The position numbers and the translations under genes were made by a program. From Urophycis tenuis (lineage: Eukaryota > Chordata > Actinopteri > Gadiformes > Phycidae), in contig JAXIVH010000019.1 in assembly GCA_036785325.1 (NCBI GenBank), forward strand, positions 732,840 through 796,839: a DNA stretch of 64,000 nt, in the 5' to 3' direction. Below, piece by piece: positions 10,590-20,800 of this stretch. Each line of letters starts with the position of its first letter. Position 1 is the stretch's first letter. Below the pieces are notes generated by a model that saw nothing but the letters and a program-made list of their open reading frames with translations, searched no databases and had not been told where the DNA came from.

Positions 10590-11447
10590 TTAGGATTCCC
10601 TGGTTGGTGGCTCCCTGCTCTGCTGAATGGCTGATGTGAGCTCTCCCTGTCTCTCCTCATCTGCCATGTCCTCTCTTCCTTCTGTGTCACTTTCCCTTCT
10701 CTCATTCTCCTCATCTTTTCTTTCCTCAATCTGAGAAACTGGTGCAAGTAGAAGACATAACACTGCTCATTTTTAAATACTAAAATAATATTGTCACTTA
10801 AACAAGAAATATGGTATAGTTATCATGAGTTCATATACATTATACCTGTGTCATCTTTAATACAGTAGCTGTCATCAGCAGATGTGGACCCTGTCTTTGC
10901 AGGTGGAAGGGGGCATCGTGAAGTAGGGGCCTTCCTCTTTCTGACTACTGGCCGATGCACAAAGATGGTATCGCATCTTCTCTCAGCCTAGTCTTGCCCT
11001 TGCTGGTCTTGACAAACTGGTCAGCCTCAAAATGTGCCTGCAGGATGACTTCAACTCAATTTTCACACCCAACTCATTTTTATCGAGGAGTACGTAAATG
11101 TCTAGTATATATCTTTTTTCTGTTTTCCTGTTCTATGTTTTTAATTATAAAAAGCTCAAATTTCCGAATGGTCTGGCATTTGAAAGTGTGCAAATGCATT
11201 GTTTGAATGCATTTCGTTGTCCCTGTACTTGTACTCTGCACAATGACAATAAAGTTGAATCTAATCTAATGAATGTGACTACCTCACATATTTTTTTGTT
11301 GTTAAAGTCTTTGTCTGTCATGGCTAAATTGCTCCTTCCGACTTTAGCCACCCATGCTCTTCGTCTGTCCCTGTCTTTGGGGAGGCCATACATGTGGAGG
11401 CCTTTCTCTGAGCAATTGGAGCATCCCCATGCAGCACAGTATACCAT
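10590..11447 (-). pseudogene. THAP-domain protein gene, three exons, frameshifted
   Basis: Exon A (11283-11447) starts MVYCAAWGCSNC and encodes most of a THAP zinc finger, a C2CH DNA-binding fold: the first two Cys are in CAAWGC, followed by GLHMYGLPKD, RRRAWVAKVGR and KKIC. It ends at a GT donor in phase 0. Exon B (10846-11037) starts with AHFEADQF, which supplies the final His of the C2CH set, and continues to DAIPS. There the frame breaks: a shift of one base near 10966 is needed to continue VHRPVVRKRKAPTS. Exon C (10590-10738) encodes an acidic tail of about 49 codons and a stop. THAP proteins can be host transcription regulators or transposase parts; no transposase follows here. The shift could be decay or a sequencing error. 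An intronic L2-type tail (about 11215-11270) lies between exons A and B. Confidence 0.6.
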
Positions 11448-11661
11448 GGTGAAGACTGTATCAAGGACAACATAGCAGAAATGAGACAAACAGTTTGCCG
11501 TGCTGCTGATCTGTTTGATTTCTGCAGATAAAGTTTTTAAGGAATTCATTGTGGCCTTCAGTGCTTTGGGAAAAAGGACTGTGATTTACTATGCATCCAC
11601 CAGTAGAGTAAGTTTGGGATAATCAAGAACAGTTAAATAAACAAATCATGTCAATGACAAA

Positions 11662-12030
11662 TAGGGATGTCCGATAATATCGGCCGATATTAGCCTATTT
11701 TTGTAATATCGGTTCATATCGTTATCGGTTTTACCACCGATAATGTGCTTGTGCATAAATATGGCACTTTTCCATAAGTTGAAATAGTGTCCTTATTTTT
11801 TATAGACAGTGTTAATTTGTGAAATGCAATCTAGTGAGGCATCACAATAAAAGTAGATGATGTGTTAATTCCACAACAGAAGATATGGGACCTAAAATTA
11901 GTCTGGGCGAAAATAAAAAACGCCTGTATATATCGGTATACCATATCGGTTGATATCGGTATCGAAAATTAATAATTTGGACAATATCGGCTATCGGATA
12001 TCGGCAAAAAGTCAATATCGGACATCCCTA
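11662..12030. mobile_element. hAT MITE (369 bp)
   Basis: Termini are TAGGGATGTCCGATA and the inverse TATCGGACATCCCTA. The 8-bp target duplication ATGACAAA is perfect (11654-11661 and 12031-12038). The interior is AT-rich with many TATCGG motifs and no coding. Confidence 0.9.
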
Positions 12031-12285
12031 ATGACAAATCATTGTCAGTCACCTGTTACTCTGCTTCAATGAAGAGTTTGGGGGGGGGGGGGGGGGAGAG
12101 GAAATATCAGTTTATTGCTACCAGCGAATGTACAGATTTAGTAAACAAATAACAGAGTTCAAGGTAACTAACACAAGCATATATATTTATAAGCAAGAGG
12201 AGGTAACAAACTGATATAATTGATATAACTGATATAATTACATTTATTTCTTTGAAATCAAATATTAGAACACAATTTTCATTAT

Positions 12286-13044
12286 AAGATAAGATAAGAT
12301 ATTCCTTTATTAATCCCCCTTAGGAGAAATTCACAGTGACCAGCAGTACAGGGGATAGACGTGCAGTAAGAGCCTGGCTAAAGTCAATACACAATAAACA
12401 ATAAATTAGATTAAATACGAGCTCTTAAGTCAGGTCGGTGACGAGTGAGAACCTGTATGCATACGAGTGTCCTTGATAGCTGTTTATGGTGCAAAATGCT
12501 AAATAGATAGATAGTGCAAATATGCGGAAAGTGCAAGGTGCAAGATGTGCAAATTTATACAGGTATTCCAGGTACAACATATGAATAGACCTGGAATAAC
12601 AACGGCTAGGACACAGTCCAAGGTGTGTGGTGTGGTGTATGTGAATGTGAAGTTCAGTCCATTCCATTTGTCTGGTGGTGTTGGAGCTTCCTGAGCCTGA
12701 TGGTTGGTGGGATGAAGGAGCGCCCAAGCACTTTGAGGCACTTGGCTGAGTGAGCATGTGGCTGAACGTGTTCCTAAGTTGCTTCAGTTCGGCATAGTGA
12801 GGGTGAGAGGGTAGTTCCGGGTCGCCAGCAGCTTTCCCCTCGTCCTCCTCACTGTCGCTGCCTCCACACAGTCCAGCTTCATCCCCACTGCAGAGCTCGC
12901 CTTCCTCCCCGGCTTGTACAGCTTCCTGGCACCACCGCTCCCAATGCTTCTTTCCCAGCAGACGGCAGTGAAGAAGGTGACACTGGCCACCGCAGGCTGG
13001 TAGACCATCCGTAGCAGCCTGGTGCACACAATGAAAGATGACAG
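12286..13044 (-). mobile_element. L2 LINE, 3' fragment
   Basis: The minus strand encodes the last part of an L2-type ORF2 with several frameshifts (CTRLLRM, VGMKLDCVEA, RGKL, then NTFSHMLTQPSASKCLG). It is followed by a 3' UTR and the tail tccttatcttatcttat. It duplicates the 3' third of the neighbouring L2 copy at 13045 and is more decayed. Confidence 0.8.
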
Positions 13045-14520
13045 ATGGGCAGTGGTTATCAATGAGATGAACAGACATAAGATGAAAAAGGCTAGAAAAA
13101 CAGTCTGGGGTGTGTGGTGTGGTATACAAATCCATTATCTGGTGGTGCTGGCGCTTCCGAGACGTTGGGAGCGGGTAGTTGAGGTATTGTAGAGCCTGAT
13201 AGCTGATGGGATGAAAGAACCCCCCAAGCGCTTTGAAGCACGTGGCTGAGTGAGCCTATGGCTGAACGTGCTCCTGAGTTGCCTCAGCTCGGCATAGAGA
13301 GGGTGAGAGGGGTTGTCCAGGATCGCCTGCAGCTTTCCCCTCATCCTCCTCTCTGTCACCGCCTCCACACAGTCCAGCTTCATCCCCACCACGGAGCTCG
13401 CCCTCCTCACCAGCTTATTCAGCTTGCTGGCCCCACCGCTCCCGATGCCTCCTCCCCAGCACACGACGGCGAAGAAGGTGACACTGGCTACCACCGACTG
13501 GTAGAACATCCGTAGCAGCCTAGTGCACACATTGAAGGATCTGAGCCTCCTCAGGAAGAACAGCCTGCTCTGTCCCTTCGTGTAGAGGGCCTCGGTATTG
13601 TCAGACCAGTCCAGTTTGTTGTTTAGGTGCACCCCAAGGAACTTGCAGGTATCCACCATCTCCACCTCTTCCCCCATTATGGAAACCGGTAATGGGGGAC
13701 TCTTTCTGCGTCTGAAGTCCACCACCAGCTCCTTGGTTTTCCCTGTGTTGAGCTGAAGGTGGTTCCCGTCACACCATCCCACAAAGTTCTTAACTAGTTC
13801 CCTGTACTCCTCCTCCTCGTTGTCTGTGATGCATCCAACAATGGAGGAGTCGTCCGAGAACTTCTGCAGGTGGCATGTTCGGGAGTTGTAACAGAAATCC
13901 GAGGTGTAGAGGGTGAACAGGAATGGTGAAAGTACAGTTCCCTGGGGTGTGCCGGTGTTGCTAGTCACCATGTCCGACAAGCAGTGTCGCAGTCTGACAT
14001 ACTGCGGTCTGTCCGTGAGGTAGTCCGTAATCCATGCCACCATGTCAGGATCGACCTGCATCACCAGGAGCTTCTCAGCCAGCCGGCCTGGCTGGACGGT
14101 GTCAAAAGCACTGGAGAAGTCGAAGAACATGATTCTCACCATGCTCTGTGGCCTCTCCAGGTGTGTGTTAGCTCTGTGAAGCAGGTAGATGATGGCATCC
14201 TCCACGCCGATGTGGGTCTGGTACGCAAACTGCAATGGGTCCAGGCAGTCGCGCACCCTGGGCTTGAGATGGTCCAGAACCAATCTCTCAAAGGCCTTCA
14301 TGACGTGTGACGTTAGTGCCACAGGTCTGAAGTCCCCTGGAGCGTTGGGACGACCCTTCTTCGGCACAGGGACTACGCAGGAAGTCTTCCATAGAGTTGG
14401 TACCTTTTTCAGCCTCAGGGAGAGGCCGAAAAGGTGCGTGAACACTCCTGCCAGCTGCTCCGCACAGATCTTGAGCACCCTCGGGCTGATGTCGTCGGGT
14501 CCTCGGGTCCTCTATGCTGT
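13045..14520 (-). mobile_element. L2 LINE, 5'-truncated, RT open
   Basis: The minus-strand frame 14478-13135 (447 codons) encodes the reverse transcriptase and C-terminal part of an L2-clade ORF2. Motifs in order: GRPNAPGDFRPVALTSHVMK, FFDFSSAFDTVQPGRLAEKL, GTPQGTVLSPFLFTLYTSDF, the catalytic FSDDSSIVG, CKFLGVHLNNKLDW, and the C-terminal PLYAELRQLRSTFSHRLTQP. The upstream AP endonuclease is missing, so the copy is 5'-truncated near 14520 and cannot move by itself. The frame is intact over its whole length, unlike the adjacent fragment, so it inserted more recently. Confidence 0.9.
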
Positions 14521-15169
14521 TGGGAGTCCAGATTTATTGTTAATCACCTGTTATTCTGCCTAACTCAAGTCTGAAAGTTAAAAGAAAGAAAGTATCACAG
14601 GTAGAAATGTACAGAATGTACATGGTTTATTAGAGACAGCAGGTCAAAGCAATTAACAGAAGATTATAGCCTATATTTATAAGGAAGAGAATATGTAACA
14701 GTTAACAAACAGTGATAGAACTGTATTTTCAATAAATTCAACTGAAAATTTAAGTCATTTGCTACGGATTTCTTATCAGAACACACATATGTTACTGTGA
14801 GTCAGACCTATTACGTAGTAGTCAATTGAAAAATCACTGTCATCTGTCAGTCTGCCTCACTCATGTCTTTAAGTAAAAAATCAACAGAAATATTACGATT
14901 TTAATGCTATCAACGAATGTAGAGGTTTAGTAAACTTAGCTGAGTTCAAATAAATCAACATAAGCATGCAAATATTCAAAAGCAAAGCATTTATTGACAT
15001 TCTTTAGCGATTGTCGTGGTTTTCCTAGTATTTTTCAATTGCCCGCCAAGCACTTCCAGGAACTGTTGGAGGGCTACGTGAACCACGTGATCCGCCAGCT
15101 TTTTGAACTTCCGTTGACGCCTCTCTCTCTCTATAGATGAGTCCAACAAACCGGGTACCTCCCACTTTT

Positions 15170-16022
15170 TTGACACATCCGGGCATTTTTAGGTGAAACT
15201 ACCCGGAAATATTTGAATGGGGGTCTATGAGAATTTCAGTGCATTACATTTCTGAACTTTACCCAAGTATTATATATAGCCATTTATACCGATCTAATGC
15301 TATGGCCAGACAGCAGACCAGTTATACCAACTCTCTTCCAAGTCCTGACCGGTGTCGCTCTTTAGAAAAACTTAAATTAATCGGCAATGTCAGATGTCCC
15401 TTCACGCTGGAATCTGGTCTCGGGGCGAACGAGACGAGTGGCCAGAGGTGGACTACGGGGACATATGGAACTACCTAAGCAATGAATGTATGAATCATGA
15501 ATGAAGATGAGGGCACCAAAACAATCTATTTTCATTCAAGTCAAGTCACTTTTATTTTTATAGCGCATTTAACATGCAGAGTGCAACCATGATAGCACTA
15601 GTGCTAGGTGGTGCAGGCTAACTCGGAGCTGAACTATGACATGTAATCACAGCTCCTAGTAGTTTGCAAAGTTTAATTCATTCCTTCATTATTTTAGATT
15701 AGACATCTTTAACATCGAACATCAACTGATTTTAGCTACTAATCTGTAACGAATTGTTTGCCGCAGACGTAAACAAATGTAGACGCCGGGTCCCACAGCC
15801 TCCCATCGGGATTCTCTCTTCCGATTGCCTGGAGCCACAAACCCCTTCTTTTCCCTTCCCTTTCTTTTTGTGGCAACATACTAAATCGCAAATCCTCATG
15901 TTTTGTTGTTAGTATTGTGAAATACAACACAGCAGCTTTTAGGGATGGTGCCTGCTCATGGAAATAGCCTACTGTTCTATCAACAGTAATAGCCGAGTGC
16001 CTACTTCCTTCACCTAAAAGAG
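15170..16022. mobile_element. Internally deleted THAP/YqaJ-type DNA transposon
   Basis: Two coding remnants point at each other. On the plus strand (about 15300-15475) SYTNSLPSPDRCRSLEKLKLIG, read across a frame change into DEWPEVDYGDIWNYLS, resembles the N-terminal domain found next to YqaJ nucleases in fish transposons. On the minus strand (15930-15739) LWLQAIGRENPDGRLWDPAS followed by YVCGKQFVTD looks like a THAP finger, with the last His of the motif as Q. The outer ends share ttttaggtgaa in inverted orientation (15187 and 16018). Both remnants are N-terminal, so the middle of a two-gene element seems to be lost. Family assignment (ISL2EU-like) is tentative. Confidence 0.4.
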
Positions 16023-16099
16023 GGCGTGGACGTTCTGGGGCTCATTAGCATATCGCTGGTGACAAGACGCTGGACTCATCTATAGGACTCTAATCAAAC

Positions 16100-16285
16100 C
16101 CAAGTGTGAGCTCCACCCCTTCCTCCCCCAGCCGGCCGATGTCCAATAGGCCGCCTCGTGAACTGACTCCGCCCACAGCCCCGCCCACCTGCAGGCTGAT
16201 TGGCTGTCTGCCTCCCTCCTGGGCCTCCGCGGGGAGCTGGTTCTGTCCCCGGTCACACGCGCTGCCACGGCAACCAGCCACTACA
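16100..16285. promoter_or_regulatory. GC-rich block with CCAAT, GC boxes and an RFX-like palindrome
   Basis: A local GC island holds GTCCAATAGG, CTGATTGGCTG, two CCGCCCAC-type GC boxes and GCTGCCACGGCAAC (16261-16274), which is close to the RFX palindrome. This composition is typical of a promoter, but I see no exon next to it, and an element-borne promoter is equally possible. Confidence 0.3.
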
Positions 16286-16365
16286 ACCGTACTGTTGACA
16301 TGAGAAGAGATCAGTGTGTTTCTACTGTGGTGTTGGAATGATGGAATGATTTAAAACACCATCGT

Positions 16366-16614
16366 CACCAGGATGTACTGGGCCTGGAGTAGAAATACTT
16401 TGTAACTGTACTCTAGTGTCTATCACCAGGATGTACTGGGCCTGGAGTAGAAATACTTTGTAACTGTACTCTAGTATCTATCACCAGGATGTACTGGGCC
16501 TGGAGTAGAAATACTTTGTAACTGTACTCTAGTATCTATCACCAGGATGTAGTGGGCCTGTAGTAGAAATACTTTGTAACTGTACTCTAGTATCTATCAC
16601 CAGGATGTACTGTA
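16366..16614. repeat. 58-bp tandem repeat, 4.3 copies
   Basis: Units start with caccaggatgta at 16366, 16424, 16482, 16540 and 16598, an exact 58-base period with few changes. Confidence 0.95.
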
Positions 16615-17390
16615 CAGGACTATAGGCACTTTATTCAAAATAAATTACAAGGGGGTCTTCCTTCAAATTAAAAGTTAACTACTCATGTGAAACTGGAAAA
16701 TAGTTTGGAACAAATTAAATGTTTATGTTTCACACAATACATTCTTTTTATCCAGTCTTACAGAGAAATATGGTGATAACTGCGTCATAACCATTGATTG
16801 AAGAAGTACTCTGACCTTTTACTGAAGTAAAATCAGATAACCGACACAGAATTACGCCAGTAAAAGTGGAAGTACCACATTGACGTTCGTACTTTGAAGG
16901 TATCCTGTCCAACACTGACCCCTAGTGTTTAAAACGGGGACTGCATTCCAAACTCAACGTTGAGGAAAGTTGACTCCGCCCCCTCCTCCCCAGACCCGAA
17001 GCTCACGCGGGTTGCCGCGCGTGCAGGCCCGTATTAAGACAACAGGCGCCCCCCCCCCCCCCCCCCCAAAAAAAAAATATATATAACGCATAATCAAGGG
17101 GATTTCTCATATGTAATTTACTACTAGCAACTACACCAACTACATACATGTAGGCATATGAGCAGTGAGCACTAGCCCTATATATTCAAAATATCTCTAT
17201 TCAAAATCTCAAAATCAATACACATCAGCACGTGTCAATGTAGGAGCCATTTATATCCACCATTTAGTTAGGTTAATTAGCAATTACTTATTTTAGCCAC
17301 TTGGGGGAGTATTGCACTGGGTGTGGTACATCACTGTGAATTGGGTTTACTTACAGGTGTGCGACTCCAATTAGGTAAAGGTGTGGATGG
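16615..17390. other. No recognised gene
   Basis: Intergenic sequence with a C run followed by an A run (17050-17077) and AT-rich DNA. I see no known domain. It ends at the target site of the Gypsy insertion. Confidence 0.4.
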
Positions 17391-17395
17391 CGGGG

Positions 17396-17584
17396 TGTTA
17401 TGTTCATAGGAACTACGTTCTGTGTAGTAATACAGCCGTAATGAGCCGTGCACTGTGCGTAGTGATACAATATATATGTACTGGAATGAATGCTGTATCT
17501 GTTTTTGAACCTTCCAAGAAGCCAGTAAAGTTACCTAAACAGCACACCGCTTTCCCTGTCTACTTTATTGATGAGAACACAACA
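17396..17584 (+). repeat. 5' LTR of the Mag-like Gypsy
   Basis: Begins TGTTATGTTCATAGG and ends GAGAACACAACA. The internal region starts ATTGGCGACGAGTC, where the primer-binding site should lie; I could not match it to a tRNA. Confidence 0.95.
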
Positions 17585-17852
17585 ATTGGCGACGAGTCTC
17601 GAACCTAACGTGGAGTGGATGTGAAATGGAAGTGACAATTTTTTTTTTTTTCCAACTTTCCACGGTTGTTTTGCCTACCCCCGAAGCGACGCAAGCTACA
17701 AGGAAAAAGTGTCAAGCTCACGGGGAAGGGAGGAGGAAAACAAAGGAGCCGAGGTCGTGAGTAACCTGAGGAAAAACGACAGTAACTTGACACGAAATAA
17801 AAGTGGACAGTGTTAACTAGTGAAACCGTCAGCACATAAAAAAATAATAATA

Positions 17853-20800
17853 ATGGCCGGATTAGTGGGACAGATGGATGCGTTTGATAGTACAGTGGAG
17901 GATTGGGCCACGTACATTGAAAGAGTTGAACTGTATATCCTGGCCAACAAAATCGAAAATGATCGGAAAGTGGCCGTGCTTCTCAGCGTAATGGGTCCTA
18001 AGACTTATAATCTACTTCGAAATTTGATGTCACCAAACAAACCAGCAGGCAAGCCATATGAGGAAATTGTGAAAGTGCTGCAAGAGCATTTAAACCCAAA
18101 ACCGCTGGTCATTGCAGAAAGATTTAGATTTCACAATAGAAATCAAAAGAAAAATGAGTCTGTCACGGAATACATAGCCGAATTGCGCAGGTTATCGGAG
18201 CACTGCGAGTTCAAAGAGGGATTGTCAGACGCGCTGCGTGATCGACTCGTGTGTGGTCTCGTACATGAAGGCACGCAGAAGCGGCTTCTCACAGAGAAAG
18301 ACCTGACGCTCGTGCGCGCTCTGGAGATAGCCGTCTCCATGGAGACCGCGGCAAAGGATGCAGTTGAATTGCAAAAGAAGACAGCGCCGTCTAGCGAATA
18401 CACAGTGAACAAAATAACTACAAAACGTGCTGAAAAGATGGCAGTTTTTTTCCGATGTGGAAAGAAAAACCACAGCCCTGATGAATGTTGGTTCAAAGAC
18501 AAAGACTGTAACCAGTGCAACAGAAGAGGGCATATCCAAAAAGTGTGCAAAACGAAACAAAAAGAGAGAAAACCAAATGTGCAATGGAGAAACAAAAAGG
18601 TTAATGAATTGAATGAGGATAATTCAAATGAATCTAATTCAGATGAATATGAGCAGGAATTGGCTTGCCTAGAGCTTCACTCAGTGAAAGATAGTCAACA
18701 AAATGTCATTTGGGTGACACCTGAAATTGAGGGACAGAAACTCAAAATGGAGCTAGACACTGGGTCAGCCCTGTCAATCATATCCTACAAAGATTACAAG
18801 AACAAATTCGCCAAAATGAAACTGAAACATACCTCACTCACGCTCAAGACTTACACAGGTGAAAAAGTCTCCCCACTGGGAAAGTTAAAGGTGGAAGTAA
18901 AATATGAGAAAACAAAACGAGTACTGGATCTGTATGTAGTGCAAAATGACAATGTGCCATTATTTGGACGAGAGTGGCTGCGTAGCATCCAGCTTAACTG
19001 GAAATCAATCAAAGTGATGGAGATGTCTACAGAAAGCACTCAGGCTACCCCAGCACGACTGAGGAACCTACTAGATCGCTTCGCACCACTTTTTCAAGAT
19101 GGAATTGGAACCCTGGCACAGATCAAAGCCAAAGTAGCTTTAACTGAAAATGCTCAACCAAAATTCCACAAAGCCCGCAACCTGCCTTATGCATTACGCC
19201 CAAAGGTGGAAGCAGAGCTCAAGCGCCTTGAGGACCAAGGTATCCTGTCAAAGGTGGATTGGTCAGAGTGGGCCACGCCCATCGTGCCGGTCGTAAAGAA
19301 GAGTGGTGCTTTACGCATCTGTGGCGACTTCAAAGTCAGCCTAAATCCAGTGCTCCAGGCGGACCAATATCCGCTACCCCGGATAGAGGATATCTTTGCC
19401 TCGCTGGCTGGAGGCCAGCATTTCTCTAAGATCGATTTAGCGCAGGCCTACCTGCAAATGGAGTTGGAAGAAGCGTCAAAGAAATATCTAACCATTAATA
19501 CTCACAAGGGGCTGTTCCAATACAATCGGCTGGTCTTTGGAATAGCGTCGGCCCCTGCAGTATGGCAAAGAGCCATAGACCAAGTTCTTCAAGACATCCC
19601 TGGCACTCAGTGCTATTTAGATGATATCCTTGTTACAGGAAGTGATGAACACACACACCTGACCACCCTTGAGGCAGTCTTACAGAGGCTCTCAGACTTT
19701 GGACTCAGAGTGAACAAAGAAAAATGTGAGTTTTTCAAAGACTCAATCGAGTACTGTGGTCACAAGATCGACAAGGATGGTCTTCACAAGTCACAAGATA
19801 AGGTGGATGCAGTCTTGAAGGCACCCAGGCCCGAGAATGTCAGTCAGCTACGCTCCTTTTTGGGCCTTGTCAATTACTACGGCAAGTTCTTGCCCAACAT
19901 CTCAACAGTGTTGCATCCATTGCACAGTCTGTTGAAAGTGAAAACTGTATGGAGATGGACGAAGTCCTGCGAACAGGCGTTCATGGCAGCAAAGCAACTG
20001 ATAATATCAGAGAAAGTGCTGACGCACTACAACCCCAATCTACCATTGCGTTTAGCCTGTGACGCATCGCCATATGGTATCGGTGCGGTGCTTTCCCACA
20101 AGATGAAGGATGGCTCTGAACGGCCTATCGCGTTCGCCTCCAGGTCCTTGAACAAAGCCGAACAAAATTATGCCCAAATTGACCGTGAGGGTTTGAGTTT
20201 AGTCTGGGGGGTCAAGAAGTTTAACCAATACCTGTACGGTAAACACTTCACACTGATCACTGACCATCAGCCTCTAGTGGCTATCTTCAACCCCAGCAAG
20301 TCAGTCCCTACCATGATGGCGGCACGTCTGCAGAGGTGGTCATTGTTTCTAGGAGCTCATGATTACACCATTGAGTTCAAAGGCACCAAGCTTCACGGAA
20401 ATGCAGATGGTCTTTCTCGCCTTCCCCATGAGTCAGGTGACAAGTCTGTGTTTTCAGATCCAGCTGAACTTTTTCACATGACACAGATGGATAATCTGCC
20501 TGTCACTTCTTTGGAGGTGAGGAGGGAAACGGGTCGTGATCCCACAATGGTGAGAGTCTACGACTTAACGGTGAAGGGGTGGCCTCAGAAGGGTAATGCC
20601 GACCTACCTGAATACACAAACCGACGGGAGCAGCTGTCCGTATGCCAAGGCTGTGTAATGTGGGGCACCAGAGTCATCATACCACCAAAGCTTCGACACA
20701 GAGTGCTAGAGTCTCTTCATGATGGACATCTAGGGATAGTTAAGATGAAGAGCCTGGCCAGAAGTCATGTCTGGTGGCCTGGCATTGACCATGAAATCGA

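Larger units (their letters stand above)
12045..14990. repeat. Three diverged copies of a ~230-bp sequence around the L2s
   Basis: Blocks at about 12045-12280, 14544-14790 and 14840-14990 share phrases such as gcgaatgta(c/g)ag.tttagtaaac and atatttataag.aagag. The L2 pieces lie between copies one and two. I do not recognise the parent element. Confidence 0.45.

Noticed and set aside
17820..17852. Upstream start of the Mag-like gag-pol at 17820
   Set aside because: That codon is GTG. The first ATG in frame is at 17853, followed by MAGLVGQM, a typical Gag start.
18143..18595. Open frames antisense to the Mag-like gag
   Set aside because: Shadows of the real gag-pol frame, without domains.
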